Source of the DNA: Halomonas alkaliantarctica | GTDB taxonomy: Bacteria > Pseudomonadota > Gammaproteobacteria > Pseudomonadales > Halomonadaceae | Direction: 5' to 3' | Assembly (NCBI RefSeq): GCF_029854215.1 | Contig: NZ_CP122961.1 | Location: 2,170,001-2,234,000, forward strand | DNA: 64,000 nucleotides | Shown: positions 38,258 through 47,996 of the stretch, piece after piece | How positions within the stretch are numbered: the stretch's first letter is position 1 | Layout of the letters: each line of letters starts with the position of its first letter | The notes under the pieces: model-generated | Told to the model about the DNA's origin: nothing | Seen by the model: only the letters and a program-made list of their open reading frames with translations | Databases searched by the model: none | Made by a program: the position numbers and the translations under genes

Positions 38258-40078
38258 CTATCGCTCTATGTCGGCATCGCTGCGCAGGTCATCAATCAGT
38301 CCCTGCAGCACCGACTGAGCACGCAACTGCTCGGCCATTTGCGCAACGAATGTCTCCATCTGCTCATCGACCTCACCATCGCTTACGTTATCCAGCGCTA
38401 CCACAGCAACCCCTTGCGGTAACTCAACCGTGCGATAGACACTCTCACCCTCTTCTGGGCGCGCCATGCGGAAGACTTCCTGAACAATCAACTGAGGCAC
38501 AGTGGTATCGGTTTGGCGGGCTACGTTATTGGCTTCGAGCCAATCAACATCGACCTGCTGATCTTCTCGCAGGTTTGCGACTAGCGCCTGGGCCTCTTCA
38601 CGCAGCGCTTCTTGCTGCTGTTCTGCAGCCACGGACATTTCGACGTCTTCGCGCACTTCATCAAGCGGCTGCAGCGTCGCATCGCGCTGCTCAGCAACCC
38701 GCAATACCAGGCGACGATCCTGATCCAGCTCGATTACTTCGCTGTTGTAGCCCTCTTCAAAGACGTCGTTGCTAAAGGCCGCTGACATAACGCCAGGCTC
38801 GGATAGGACCCCTTCAACCTCATCATCACGAGCGAGCCAATCGCTCTCCTGAAGCGTCAGATCAAGCTCATCGGCAACGCTTTGTAAGTCATCGGCAGCG
38901 AAGCTCTCGTCGATCAGCTGTTGAACCCGCTGATTAAACTCATCATCAACTTCGCGCAGCGCTACTTCCCGCGCTAACTCATCACGCTGCTGTTCAAAGG
39001 TGGGCCCTTGAATGTCAGTCACCTGAATGATGTGGAAAGCGCTATCCAACTCAACCGGCTGGGAAACATCACCTTCTTCGAGACCAAAGGCCGCTTCATC
39101 AAAGGTGTCGCCAAAGAAGCCACGGCTAATCACCCCCAGATCGCCGCCCTCTTCTGCGCTGGCCGTGTCGTCAGAATAGCGCAAGGCGGTATCCGCAAAC
39201 GAATCACCATTGTCCAGCGCTTCGCGAGCAGTCTCGGCCAATTGCTGCGCCTCATCGCGAGTGCGCTCATTACCAAAGGTGATCATGATATGGGATACAC
39301 GCCGGTCAGCATTACGATTTTGCTCACGCCAGGCGTCACGCAGGGCCTCTTCGTCTACTTCACGTCCTTCCGCCATGGCTTGGCGGTCAATCAGCACATA
39401 CTCAAGGCGCACCTGCTCCGGGCGCTCATAGCGCTCCTGATGAGCGTCATAATAAGCTTGAAGATCGTCCTCACTGATGTCGATATCAGCGTCCATGTCG
39501 TCGCCATCCAGCACCAAGTAGCGGAAGCTCCGCTGCTGGCGCTGCAGTTCTGCCAAGCGCTCTTGCTCGTGCGGCAGGCTAAAATCACTGAAGGCTAAGC
39601 CTTGTTGTAAATGCTGACGCTGGATATCGACGCGAAGTTCTTCACGAAAAGAGACCGGCGTATAGCCAGCACCGGCGAGACGATTCCGGAATACTTCTGC
39701 TGAGAAACGGCCATCCTGATCATGAAATTCCGGCAGGCTGACAATTAACTGATCCAGCTGCTGTTCAGAAACGGCAAAGCCACCTTCTTCTGCATACTGG
39801 GACAGCAGTTGCTGCGTAATGAGCTGATCAACCATATCGTTGCGCAAGGCACGCTCTTGCTCTGGCGGCACTTGGCCGGAGCGCAGCGCGCGCTGAACTT
39901 CTAGTTCAACCTGCTGACGCATAATTGGCTGCCCGTTGACGCTCGCCACTTCGTCTGGATCATTGCCAAAAACCCCGAACAGTGACTCGATCCCGAAAAG
40001 TGCCATGGCCGCGACCATAACACCGATAATAATTTTGGCACCCCAGCTCCTGGAGCCATCTCGAATACTTTGCAGCAT
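38258..40078 (-). CDS. ppiD: Periplasmic folding chaperone/isomerase PpiD (SurA N-terminal family)
   Basis: A 606-residue membrane-anchored chaperone near the Sec translocon. It begins MLQSIRDGSRSWGAKIIIGVMV with one membrane helix at about residues 14-34. A SurA_N-like helical region follows (VNGQPIMRQQVELEVQRALR). A parvulin domain lies around residues 260-355 (RVSHIMITFG ... YSDDTASAEEGGDLGVISRG). The protein is strongly acidic after the helix. It is last in the tig-clpP-clpX-lon-hupB-ppiD cluster, the same order as E. coli. Confidence 0.93.
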   Translation of the reverse strand: MLQSIRDGSRSWGAKIIIGVMVAAMALFGIESLFGVFGNDPDEVASVNGQPIMRQQVELEVQRALRSGQVPPEQERALRNDMVDQLITQQLLSQYAEEGGFAVSEQQLDQLIVSLPEFHDQDGRFSAEVFRNRLAGAGYTPVSFREELRVDIQRQHLQQGLAFSDFSLPHEQERLAELQRQQRSFRYLVLDGDDMDADIDISEDDLQAYYDAHQERYERPEQVRLEYVLIDRQAMAEGREVDEEALRDAWREQNRNADRRVSHIMITFGNERTRDEAQQLAETAREALDNGDSFADTALRYSDDTASAEEGGDLGVISRGFFGDTFDEAAFGLEEGDVSQPVELDSAFHIIQVTDIQGPTFEQQRDELAREVALREVDDEFNQRVQQLIDESFAADDLQSVADELDLTLQESDWLARDDEVEGVLSEPGVMSAAFSNDVFEEGYNSEVIELDQDRRLVLRVAEQRDATLQPLDEVREDVEMSVAAEQQQEALREEAQALVANLREDQQVDVDWLEANNVARQTDTTVPQLIVQEVFRMARPEEGESVYRTVELPQGVAVVALDNVSDGEVDEQMETFVAQMAEQLRAQSVLQGLIDDLRSDADIER

Positions 40079-40150
40079 GCTAGCCTCAGATAGTCACAGC
40101 CAAACAGATCGGCCCGCTAAACCCAAATAAATAGTGAACCAGAAAATAAC

Positions 40151-40180
40151 ATGGGCGCATCGCCAATGCGATGCGCCCAT
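40151..40180 (-). terminator. Terminator-like hairpin after hupB
   Basis: A perfect 13-bp stem (40151-40163 with 40168-40180) and a four-base loop, followed on the minus strand by GTTATTTTC. The U-run is weak, so termination may be partial and let ppiD be read from the hupB promoter. Confidence 0.6.
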
Positions 40181-40204
40181 TAGGTTACAGCAAACGCGGT
40201 CAAA

Positions 40205-40477
40205 TTAGTTGACGGCGTCTTTCAGCGCTTTACCTGCTTTGAAGCTGGGTACTTTGGCGGCACTGATCTGGATTGGCTGACCCGTTTGTGGGTTACGGCC
40301 AGTACGAGCAGCACGCTCTTTGATCGCGAAGGTACCAAAACCTACCAGAGATACGCTTTCGCCTTTCTTAAGGCTATCGGTGACAGACTCCACCATGGCA
40401 TCCAATGCGCGGGTTGCCGCTGCTTTCGGAATATCTGCAGACGCGGCAATGGCTTCAATCAGCTCGGACTTATTCAC
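40205..40477 (-). CDS. hupB: DNA-binding protein HU-beta
   Basis: A 90-residue nucleoid protein. [26 protein letters not shown] forms the dimerising helices, [23 protein letters not shown] is the DNA-binding arm with the intercalating proline at GRNPQTG, and [18 protein letters not shown] the end. The start codon is GTG, with AAGGGG at good spacing. A near-consensus promoter stands upstream, fitting a highly expressed gene. Confidence 0.96.
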   Translation of the reverse strand: MNKSELIEAIAASADIPKAAATRALDAMVESVTDSLKKGESVSLVGFGTFAIKERAARTGRNPQTGQPIQISAAKVPSFKAGKALKDAVN

Positions 40478-40558
40478 TCTTCACCCCTTGACTGTTTCAA
40501 AAAATGGCTCTGAACGGCATGGTCACCGATGGATACGACGATCAAAGCATAGTTGCGT

Positions 40559-40588
40559 TTTATAGCAATGCCTTGAAACATCTGTCAA
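40559..40588 (-). promoter_or_regulatory. Promoter of hupB
   Basis: On the minus strand a perfect TTGACA (40583-40588) and TATAAA (40559-40564) are separated by 18 bases, about 80 bases upstream of the GTG start. This is a strong sigma-70 match. Confidence 0.75.
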
Positions 40589-40670
40589 GCAACCATGCCG
40601 CGAGATACCCGCCACACAAACAGCGGGCATATATTAAGTAAAATTAAAGACCAGTGAGGACTTTAACAGC

Positions 40671-43082
40671 TTAATGGGTACTAGCAACGACGTTATTACT
40701 AAACGATGCTTCGGTGCTTTTCAATGGCGCACCGTCTTCTACCTTATCAGCTAGCGCTACGGCTAAGACATCATCTATCCAGCGTACCGGACGAATATCC
40801 AATGCACCTTTGATATTGTCAGGTACTTCCTTGAGATCACGGCGGTTTTCTTCAGGAATTAGCACAGTCTTTATACCACCGCGGCGGGCTGCCAGCAATT
40901 TCTCCTTCAGTCCGCCTATCGGCAAAACTTCACCGCGCAGATTAACTTCACCGGTCATTGCCACGTCGCAGCGTACCGCCCGCTGGGTGTAAGCGGAAAC
41001 AATTGCCGTCACCATGGCAATACCTGCACTGGGCCCATCCTTCGGTGTTGCCCCTTCAGGAACGTGGATGTGCAGGTCCTCTTTTTCGAACCGCTCAGGA
41101 TCAATGCCATACGTTTCCGCCCTGGCACGCACTACCGTATGGGCGGCACTCACCGACTCTTTCATCACATCGCCAAGTGAGCCAGTTTTGTTAATTCGCC
41201 CTTTACCCGGCGTCACTACTGACTCGATGTTAAGCAGCTCGCCTCCCACCGATGTCCAGGCAAGCCCCGTCACCCGGCCAATCTGGTCGTCTTGCTCCGC
41301 TAAGCCGTAACTGTAGCGGCGTACGCCTGCGTAGTGCTCAATTTGTTCAGCCGTTAAGCTCTGACCTGCTTGGGCAGCTTGCGGCTCACACTCTTTTTCA
41401 AGCCTTTCTCGCAGCACTTTACGCGACACTTTGGCAATCTGCCGTTCTAACTCACGCACACCCGCTTCTCGAGTGTAGTAACGAATAAGCTCTAAAAGTG
41501 CGCTATCTTCCAGCGTTAACTCATCACCTTTTAAGCCGTTTGCGGCTAATTGCTTGGGTAATAAGTAGCGCTTAGCGATCGCCAGCTTCTCATCTTCGGT
41601 GTAACCCGGCAGACGAATAATCTCCATACGATCAAGCAGTGCGCTGGGAATGTTCATCGAGTTAGCAGTACAGATGAACAACGTCTCTGAAAGATCGTAA
41701 TCAAGCTCCAGATAGTGATCACTAAAGCTGTTGTTCTGCTCAGGATCGAGCACTTCGAGTAGCGCAGAGGCTGGGTCACCGCGATGATCCATGCCGAGCT
41801 TGTCGACCTCATCCAACAGGAACAACGGGTTTTTAACCCCGGCGCGACTCATCCGCTGCATTAACTTACCTGGCAAAGAGCCAATGTAGGTACGCCGATG
41901 ACCACGAATTTCTGACTCATCGCGAACACCACCTAACGCCAAACGCACATATTTACGATTCGTGGCACGGGCGATGGACTGGCCAAGCGAGGTTTTACCG
42001 ACGCCCGGCGGCCCGACGAGGCACAGCACAGGGCCTTTCATCTTGCGCACACGCTTCTGGACGGCAAGGTATTCCAGTATGCGCGCTTTGACCTCTTCCA
42101 GGCCGTAGTGATCTTCATCCAGGACCTGTTGCGCCTTGACGAGATCGTGCTTGACCCGGGTACGCTTTTTCCATGGAACGGCGATTAACCAATCCAGGTA
42201 GGAGCGTACTACGGTCGCTTCGGCGGAGTTTGAGGCCATCATTTTGAGCTTATTGAGCTCTTGAGTGGCTTTCTCAAACGCCTCCTTAGGCATTCCTGAC
42301 TCTTTAATCGCTAACTCGTACTTGTCAGCCTCATTAGGCACATTATCCAGCTCACCCATCTCTTTCTGGATAGCCTTCATTTGCTCATTGAGGTAGTACT
42401 CGCGCTGAGTCTTTTCCATCTGCTCTTTAACCCGCGAGCGGATGCGCTTCTCTACTTGCAGCAGGTCGATTTCAGACTCAATAAGCGCCATCAGGTGCTC
42501 AATACGGTCGCGTACGCGATCCATCTCAAGCAGCTCTTGTTTGTCGCCAATTTTGAGTGACAGATGGGCACAAATGGTGTCCACCAAGCGGCTTGGGTCT
42601 TCAATCCCCGATAGCGAATTAAGCACTTCATTGGGGACTTTTTTAGAGAGTTTGACGTACTGCTCAAACTGATTGAGCAACACGCGAACCAGTGCTTCTT
42701 GCTCACGGCTGGTAAGCGGCTCACTCTCTCTGGCCGTTAAATGCGCCTGCGTGTAACCTGCGGCATTCTCTTCGACTTTCAGCACATCCGCTCGGAAATT
42801 ACCCTCAATGAGCACTTTGACCGTGCCATCGGGCAACTTAAGCAGCTGCATGATATCGGCCACGGTGCCCATCGCGTAAAGATCCGCGTTGTCAGGCTCA
42901 TCTTGGGACGCTTCACGCTGAGCCACCAGTAGCACACGCTTATCAGCCTCCATCGCCGCTTCGAGCGCCTGGATAGACTTTTCACGACCTACAAAAAGGG
43001 GGATGACCATTTGCGGATAAACAACCACATCGCGCAATGGCAAAAGGGGTAGACATTGTGTCTGTTCGGCGTTCTGCTGCAT
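40671..43082 (-). CDS. lon: ATP-dependent protease Lon
   Basis: An 803-residue AAA+ serine protease. The N-terminal substrate-binding domain begins LPLLPLRDVVVYPQMVIPLFVGR. Walker A is GPPGVGKTSLG, Walker B LFLLDEVDKLG, and the protease domain carries the catalytic serine in PKDGPSAGIAM with its lysine partner in the following GLKEKLLAA region. The ATG at 43082 has GAGGA nine bases upstream and matches the family start; a 21-codon extension upstream reads a repetitive leader and is rejected. It lies between clpX and hupB as in E. coli. Confidence 0.95.
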   Translation of the reverse strand: MQQNAEQTQCLPLLPLRDVVVYPQMVIPLFVGREKSIQALEAAMEADKRVLLVAQREASQDEPDNADLYAMGTVADIMQLLKLPDGTVKVLIEGNFRADVLKVEENAAGYTQAHLTARESEPLTSREQEALVRVLLNQFEQYVKLSKKVPNEVLNSLSGIEDPSRLVDTICAHLSLKIGDKQELLEMDRVRDRIEHLMALIESEIDLLQVEKRIRSRVKEQMEKTQREYYLNEQMKAIQKEMGELDNVPNEADKYELAIKESGMPKEAFEKATQELNKLKMMASNSAEATVVRSYLDWLIAVPWKKRTRVKHDLVKAQQVLDEDHYGLEEVKARILEYLAVQKRVRKMKGPVLCLVGPPGVGKTSLGQSIARATNRKYVRLALGGVRDESEIRGHRRTYIGSLPGKLMQRMSRAGVKNPLFLLDEVDKLGMDHRGDPASALLEVLDPEQNNSFSDHYLELDYDLSETLFICTANSMNIPSALLDRMEIIRLPGYTEDEKLAIAKRYLLPKQLAANGLKGDELTLEDSALLELIRYYTREAGVRELERQIAKVSRKVLRERLEKECEPQAAQAGQSLTAEQIEHYAGVRRYSYGLAEQDDQIGRVTGLAWTSVGGELLNIESVVTPGKGRINKTGSLGDVMKESVSAAHTVVRARAETYGIDPERFEKEDLHIHVPEGATPKDGPSAGIAMVTAIVSAYTQRAVRCDVAMTGEVNLRGEVLPIGGLKEKLLAARRGGIKTVLIPEENRRDLKEVPDNIKGALDIRPVRWIDDVLAVALADKVEDGAPLKSTEASFSNNVVASTH

Positions 43083-43109
43083 CGCAGACGTTCCTCGACA
43101 AATCGGATG

Positions 43110-43139
43110 AGTACTTGAAAGAGTACTTGGAAAAGTACT
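43110..43139 (-). repeat. AGTACT hexamer repeated every 12 bases in the lon leader
   Basis: The palindromic hexamer AGTACT occurs at 43110-43115, 43122-43127 and 43134-43139, exactly 12 bases apart, 28 to 57 bases upstream of the lon ATG. The intervening hexamers are also similar (TTTCCA and CTTTCA on the minus strand). Role unknown; an operator or a translational element is possible. Confidence 0.6.
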
Positions 43140-43213
43140 GCACATTTTCTAAATGCTGTCGGTTAAGACGTTAGCACTGAATAGGCTAGGCAGTAACACT
43201 TCACGAATTAGGC

Positions 43214-43241
43214 TTTATAGCTAGATAACTAGGCCTCACAA
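43214..43241 (-). promoter_or_regulatory. Candidate promoter of lon
   Basis: TTGTGA (43236-43241) and TATAAA (43214-43219) are separated by 16 bases on the minus strand, about 130 bases upstream of the start. I see no clear heat-shock sigma-32 pattern (CTTGAAA with CCCCAT). Confidence 0.4.
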
Positions 43242-43283
43242 CACGCTTTATAAGAGCGCTCTACAGAAGCTCTTTATAATAGC

Positions 43284-43307
43284 AAGGGGTCGCCTAGGCG
43301 ACCCCTT
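43284..43307. terminator. Perfect 24-bp palindrome between clpX and lon
   Basis: The whole 24-base stretch is self-complementary around a central CCTAGG. As RNA it would form a 10-bp GC-rich stem with a CUAG loop. The minus-strand side continues TTGCTATTATAAAG, so the U-run is poor; it may act as a partial terminator or as an mRNA-protecting end of clpPX. Confidence 0.5.
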
Positions 43308-43354
43308 GGTTTAGCGCAAGCGGTTGAAGCTGGGCCGCGATACTCGACTAACCA

Positions 43355-44635
43355 CTAACCATCAGTGCCGTCGACACGTGCTTCTTCCTGCTGAGAATAG
43401 ATCAACAGAGGCTCACTCTCTCCAGCGATCACCGAGGCATCGATGACGACTTTGCTGACGCCTTCAAGCGACGGAATTTCATACATAGTATCCAGCAACA
43501 CTGACTCTAAAATAGAGCGCAGTCCACGAGCACCTGTCTTACGCTCCATAGCTTTTTCAGCCACCGCACGTAACGCTTCGTCTCTGAATTCAAGCGTTAC
43601 ATCTTCCATCTCAAACAGTTTAGCGTACTGCTTGACCAGCGAATTCTTGGGCTCTGTCAGAATCTGCACCAGCGCATCTTCGGTGAGTTCCATCAGTGTT
43701 GCGATGATCGGCAAACGGCCCACAAACTCCGGGATCAAGCCAAATTTAACCAGATCATCCGGCTCAACGTCGGCCAGCAGTTCACCCACACCACGGGAGG
43801 ATTCCTTGCTTTTCACCGCCGCATTGAATCCGATACCACCCTTCTCAGCGCGATCACGAATAACTTTATCCAGCCCTGCAAAGGCACCGCCGACGATAAA
43901 CAGAATGTTGCCCGTATTAACCTGGACAAACTCCTGCTGGGGGTGTTTGCGTCCGCCTTGAGGCGGCACAGAGGCAGTGGTCCCTTCAATGAGTTTCAAC
44001 AATGCTTGCTGAACGCCTTCACCCGAGACATCGCGAGTGATGGAAGGGTTATCCGATTTGCGTGAAATTTTGTCGATTTCATCGATATAAACAATGCCGC
44101 GCTCGGCTTTTTCGACGTCGTAATCGCACTTCTGCAACAGCTTTTGGATGATGTTTTCGACATCTTCACCGACATAGCCAGCTTCCGTCAGCGTGGTCGC
44201 ATCCGCAATGGTAAAAGGTACATTCAGTAACCGTGCCATGGTTTCCGCTAGCAACGTTTTACCGCTACCAGTGGGTCCAATCAGCAGAATGTTCGATTTA
44301 CCTAGTTCTACATCGCCGTCTCGTACATCTGTTTTCAGACGCTTGTAGTGGTTATACACCGCTACGGAAAGCACCATTTTGGCGCGATCCTGTCCAATGA
44401 CGTAGTCATCAAGCGTATGACGTATTTCGCGAGGCGTAGGTAAACGTTCCTCATCGCTCTCGGCATCGGCTTCGAGAACTTCTTCGCGAATGATGTCATT
44501 ACACAAGTCGACACACTCATCGCAGATATAGACGGATGGGCCCGCAATCAGCTTACGTACTTCGTTTTGGTTTTTGCCGCAAAACGAGCAGTAGAGCAGT
44601 TTGCCACCTTCGTCTTTGCCTTTGCCGTCGGCCAT
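43355..44635 (-). CDS. clpX: ATP-dependent Clp protease ATPase subunit ClpX
   Basis: A 426-residue unfoldase. The N-terminal zinc-binding domain has four cysteines ([13 protein letters not shown] ... [10 protein letters not shown]). Walker A is [11 protein letters not shown], the pore loop GYVGEDVE, and the sensor region EFVGRLPI. The IGF loop that docks ClpP is present in [12 protein letters not shown] chose the ATG at 44635, six bases after GAGGT, over the one two codons upstream. It follows clpP by 74 bases. Confidence 0.96.
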   Translation of the reverse strand: MADGKGKDEGGKLLYCSFCGKNQNEVRKLIAGPSVYICDECVDLCNDIIREEVLEADAESDEERLPTPREIRHTLDDYVIGQDRAKMVLSVAVYNHYKRLKTDVRDGDVELGKSNILLIGPTGSGKTLLAETMARLLNVPFTIADATTLTEAGYVGEDVENIIQKLLQKCDYDVEKAERGIVYIDEIDKISRKSDNPSITRDVSGEGVQQALLKLIEGTTASVPPQGGRKHPQQEFVQVNTGNILFIVGGAFAGLDKVIRDRAEKGGIGFNAAVKSKESSRGVGELLADVEPDDLVKFGLIPEFVGRLPIIATLMELTEDALVQILTEPKNSLVKQYAKLFEMEDVTLEFRDEALRAVAEKAMERKTGARGLRSILESVLLDTMYEIPSLEGVSKVVIDASVIAGESEPLLIYSQQEEARVDGTDG

Positions 44636-44709
44636 TCGCATACCTCTATCACTGCGGCGGCTTTCGCCACCGGAAAAGCTCGTTAGAAAAGCAGAATCCT
44701 ATCACGCTA

Positions 44710-45327
44710 TCAGGATGTAGGCCGCTTATCCAGCACTGCATCAATCAGGCCATACTCTTTGGCTTGATTGGCGCTCATGAAATTATCTCGATCAGTATCG
44801 CGCGAGACAGCTTCAATTTCCTGGCCCGTGTGATGGGCAAGGATTTGGTTCAGCTTCTCACGGATACCCAGAATTTCACGAGTATGAATTTCAATGTCAG
44901 ACGCTTGGCCTTGGTAACCACCCAGCGGCTGGTGAATCATAACGCGTGAGTTGGGCAGGCAGTAACGCTTGCCAGCAGCGCCAGCTGTCAATAACAGCGC
45001 ACCCATGCTGGCCGCTTGCCCAATACACACCGTAGAGACATCTGGCTTCACAAACTGCATGGTGTCATAAATCGACATACCCGCGGTGACCGAACCACCT
45101 GGTGAATTGATATACAGGTGAATATCTTTATCGGGGTTTTCCGATTCCAGGAATAGCAGCTGGGCAACAACCAGATTAGCCATGTAGTCTTCTACAGGGC
45201 CTACCAAGAAAATCACACGCTCTTTTAACAGGCGTGAGTAAATGTCGTAGGCTCTTTCCCCTTTGGCGCTCTGCTCAACCACCATGGGCACTAAACCGCC
45301 GGCGTTTTGAATATCAAACTCACTCAT
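44710..45327 (-). CDS. clpP: ATP-dependent Clp protease proteolytic subunit ClpP
   Basis: A 205-residue serine protease forming the double-heptamer chamber. The catalytic triad is Ser107 ([11 protein letters not shown]), His132 (VMIHQPLGG) and Asp181 (DTDRDNFMS). The first dozen residues are probably removed by self-processing, as in E. coli. AAGGA stands upstream of the start. It lies between tig and clpX, all on the same strand. Confidence 0.96.
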   Translation of the reverse strand: MSEFDIQNAGGLVPMVVEQSAKGERAYDIYSRLLKERVIFLVGPVEDYMANLVVAQLLFLESENPDKDIHLYINSPGGSVTAGMSIYDTMQFVKPDVSTVCIGQAASMGALLLTAGAAGKRYCLPNSRVMIHQPLGGYQGQASDIEIHTREILGIREKLNQILAHHTGQEIEAVSRDTDRDNFMSANQAKEYGLIDAVLDKRPTS

Positions 45328-45358
45328 TCAGGTGATTCCTTGCGTCCGGGAAGGGAAA

Positions 45359-45382
45359 GGCGCACCGACATAGAGGTGCGCC
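45359..45382 (-). terminator. Hairpin between tig and clpP
   Basis: GGCGCACC (45359-45366) pairs with GGTGCGCC (45375-45382) around an eight-base loop; the minus strand continues TTTCCCTTCC. The U-run is short and broken, so this may lower rather than stop read-through into clpP. Confidence 0.45.
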
Positions 45383-45395
45383 ACGTTCCAGGGTG

Positions 45396-46748
45396 TTAGG
45401 CGCTCGCTTGCTCGCCCTCTTCAGCACCCTCATCTTGCTCTGCCTGCTGTTGAGCAGCGGCAAGGGCTTGCTGGTAAGACATTTCAACGTCTTTAATGTT
45501 CGTTTGCTCAAGCAGCTTAGCCACCGCTTTCTCTTCGAGAATGGCAGATTTCACTTGGGTTTTCATCTGCTCGTTACCCATGTAGTAGCTAACCACTTCG
45601 TCAGGATCTTGGTACTGCTCAGCAAGCTCAGTTACTTTTGCTTTGATAGCGTCATCGTCAGCATCGAGCTCGTTAGCTTTGATCACTTCAGCCAGCAACA
45701 AGCCGATCTGAACGCGGCCTTTGGCCTGCTCTTCGAACAATTCATTGGGCAACTGGCTGACATCAAAATCTTCGCCTAAACCAAACTGCTGAGCCGCTTG
45801 GCGCTTCATGCCATCGGTCTCTTGCTGAACCAGCGCGCTCGGCACAGGAATTTCATTAACCTTTTTTAGTGCATCAAGCACTTGCTGCTTAACTCGGTTA
45901 TCAACGGCTTGCGAAGCTTCACGAGTCATGTTTTTCTTAATTTCAGCGCGGAATTTTTCCTGATCGCCGCCTTCAACGCCGAAACGTTCGATAAACTCAG
46001 CGTCTACTTCGGGCAATTTCTGGCTGCTGACTTTATGTACGGTTACCTTGAAGGTGGCTTCTTTACCGGCTAAATGTTCAGCCTGATAATCCTCTGGGAA
46101 GGTGACGTTAAGGGTCTTCTCTTCGCCCGCTTTAGCGCCAATTAACTGCTCTTCAAAGCCAGGGATAAAGCTATTGGAACCAATGACCAGCGTATGGCCT
46201 TCAGCACTACCGCCTTCAAACGGCTCATCACCAATATAACCCTGGAAGTCGATAGTAACTTGGTCGCCGTCAGCGGCAGCCGCGTCCACTTCTTCCCAGG
46301 CCGCATTTTGCTTACGCAGCGTATCGACCATCTCATCGACATCCGCATCACTAACAGAAACCACAGGACGCTCAATCTCTGTACCTTCGATAGAGGTAAG
46401 CTCAATCTGCGGGTAGATCTCCATAACCGCAACGAACTCTAGATCTTTGCCCGACTCATTGACCGATGGCTCAATTTGCGGGAAGCCAGCCGGGTTCAGG
46501 CCCTCTTCGGTAATAGCGCGCACATAACGCTCGCGCATTACTTCGCTGACAACCTCGTTACGTACATCTTGACCGTAGCGCTGCTGAACTACTGCCATCG
46601 GCACCCGGCCCTGGCGAAAACCATTCAAGCGAACGTTCTTCGCGGTGTCTTTCAAGCGAGCACTAACGGCCCCATCAATTTCGGCCGCTGGCACTTGAAT
46701 GGTAATGCGGCGTTCGATCTGGGAGGTCGTCTCGACAGAAACTTGCAT
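45396..46748 (-). CDS. tig: Trigger factor, ribosome-associated chaperone
   Basis: A 450-residue chaperone/isomerase. The ribosome-binding signature GFRQGRVPMAVVQQRYG is present near residue 43. A central FKBP-type domain follows (DGDQVTIDFQGYIGDEPFEGG ... PGFEEQLIGAKAGEEK), then the helical substrate-binding region. The C-terminus is a glutamine- and glutamate-rich acidic tail. Length is typical. A very good promoter precedes the gene. Confidence 0.95.
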   Translation of the reverse strand: MQVSVETTSQIERRITIQVPAAEIDGAVSARLKDTAKNVRLNGFRQGRVPMAVVQQRYGQDVRNEVVSEVMRERYVRAITEEGLNPAGFPQIEPSVNESGKDLEFVAVMEIYPQIELTSIEGTEIERPVVSVSDADVDEMVDTLRKQNAAWEEVDAAAADGDQVTIDFQGYIGDEPFEGGSAEGHTLVIGSNSFIPGFEEQLIGAKAGEEKTLNVTFPEDYQAEHLAGKEATFKVTVHKVSSQKLPEVDAEFIERFGVEGGDQEKFRAEIKKNMTREASQAVDNRVKQQVLDALKKVNEIPVPSALVQQETDGMKRQAAQQFGLGEDFDVSQLPNELFEEQAKGRVQIGLLLAEVIKANELDADDDAIKAKVTELAEQYQDPDEVVSYYMGNEQMKTQVKSAILEEKAVAKLLEQTNIKDVEMSYQQALAAAQQQAEQDEGAEEGEQASA

Positions 46749-46807
46749 GAATTGTCCTCTAACGGCTGGGCGTTGTGTTGATTGCTAGTAATAAGTTTAA
46801 GGGGGCA

Positions 46808-46836
46808 ATTTTAAGAACCCCAACGCATAGTGGCAA
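46808..46836 (-). promoter_or_regulatory. Promoter of tig
   Basis: On the minus strand TTGCCA (46831-46836) and TAAAAT (46808-46813) are separated by 17 bases, each with five of six consensus bases, about 60 bases upstream of the start. Confidence 0.7.
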
Positions 46837-47007
46837 GCGCCATGCTCGCAACATGGGGGCAGTGATTTTAAAAACAAGGGAATAAGCGAGCAATTAAACG
46901 CTTTAAGGCGTGTTTAGCTTCATTATTCGCCCCACGCTGCGTAATTTCTTCCATTCTACTGCTTTGTGCGTCTTGCAGCGACTTTTTCAATCACTACAGC
47001 AAAAAGG

Positions 47008-47385
47008 CTAACTTGCATGACGCTCACCCGACCACCATAGGCTAATCGCATGAAGCAACACTCCAAGAGTTGCGCCATGGGAGATGAACACCTGCCAACT
47101 GATCCAGTCGGTAAACAGCGCATGCCAGCCACCCATCACGACCATTCCCAGAAGTAGCATAACGACTAACCGTTTGCACAGTTGCGGCAGTCGGCGACGC
47201 GCCTCCACCGCCAATATGCGCCACTGGACAACAGTCGCAAAAGCCACCAGCACTAAGGCGAAGATAATCAACGTCTGGCGGGTTTCATGCCCGCCCGCCA
47301 TGTAGCGAGGTAGGGTTGCCAGCATAACGACACATAAGCCCAGTGCAACGCTAATGCGCTCAGGCGAGGTAGGCGCTCGCTGCAT
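47008..47385 (-). CDS. Small membrane protein of unknown function
   Basis: A 125-residue protein with four likely membrane helices (about residues 11-28, 37-55, 72-88 and 99-116). Loops are rich in arginine (RRRLPQLCKRL), giving a positive-inside pattern. I recognise no family. It starts three bases after the flavodoxin stop, with GAGGG directly against the ATG, so translation is probably coupled to the flavodoxin gene. A redox-linked or accessory role can only be guessed. Confidence 0.7.
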   Translation of the reverse strand: MQRAPTSPERISVALGLCVVMLATLPRYMAGGHETRQTLIIFALVLVAFATVVQWRILAVEARRRLPQLCKRLVVMLLLGMVVMGGWHALFTDWISWQVFISHGATLGVLLHAISLWWSGERHAS

Positions 47386-47388
47386 CCC

Positions 47389-47853
47389 TCAAGCCACCTT
47401 TAATTGCTGGTCAACGATCCACTCTTCCACCCAGGGGACAGCAGCATCGTCGGCCATAAAGGTCTCCATGGCGTCGACCTCTAGTCGCTCCCCTAAGCGA
47501 ATCGCGCCATGATCCGCCAGTAGTTCATCAAGCGCACGGCCAGCACCGCAAAATGTATCGCCATAAGAGCTATCACCGAGTGCAATGAGTCCGTAACGCA
47601 GCGAGGTGAGCGCAGGACTTTGATCACGCAACTGTCGGACAAAGGGCACAAAGCTGCCAGGAAAATCTCCACTGCCAGTAGTCGATACACAAAACAGCGA
47701 CAAATCGGCGTCGCCACTGGCAATATCATCAACCGATGGCTGCTCAAGAATCTCCACAGCGTAACCGGCCTGTTCAAATAGGGGCTTCACCTGCTCTGCC
47801 ACATCAAGGGCACCGCCATACATGGTACCCACCAAAATATTTAGCTTCGGCAT
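47389..47853 (-). CDS. MioC-like flavodoxin
   Basis: A 154-residue short-chain flavodoxin-fold protein. The FMN phosphate loop reads VGTMYGGALDVAE, and the isoalloxazine loops are STTGSGDFPGSF and LGDSSYGDTFCGAG, close to MioC and to the flavodoxin domain of sulfite reductase. In E. coli MioC stands at oriC and is linked to biotin synthase electron supply; here the context is different. The ATG at 47853 has GGGGAG upstream; a GTG two codons earlier is also possible. Confidence 0.85.
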   Translation of the reverse strand: MPKLNILVGTMYGGALDVAEQVKPLFEQAGYAVEILEQPSVDDIASGDADLSLFCVSTTGSGDFPGSFVPFVRQLRDQSPALTSLRYGLIALGDSSYGDTFCGAGRALDELLADHGAIRLGERLEVDAMETFMADDAAVPWVEEWIVDQQLKVA

Positions 47854-47996
47854 CGTCACTCCCCTGTCAAAGTGTCACAGTGCCAACCGTCAAGTCGACA
47901 AATACCCGATGAATTTGCTCAAATATTAACATGACTGGTTAGAATGAGACACATCACCCGCAACGGGTGGCGAACACGCAGCACACAGGAGTGGCT

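Noticed and set aside
40671..43145. A longer Lon reading frame starting 21 codons upstream
   Set aside because: The extension reads the AGTACT repeat as Ser-Thr-rich peptide, has no ribosome binding site, and the shorter start has GAGGA and the standard N-terminus.
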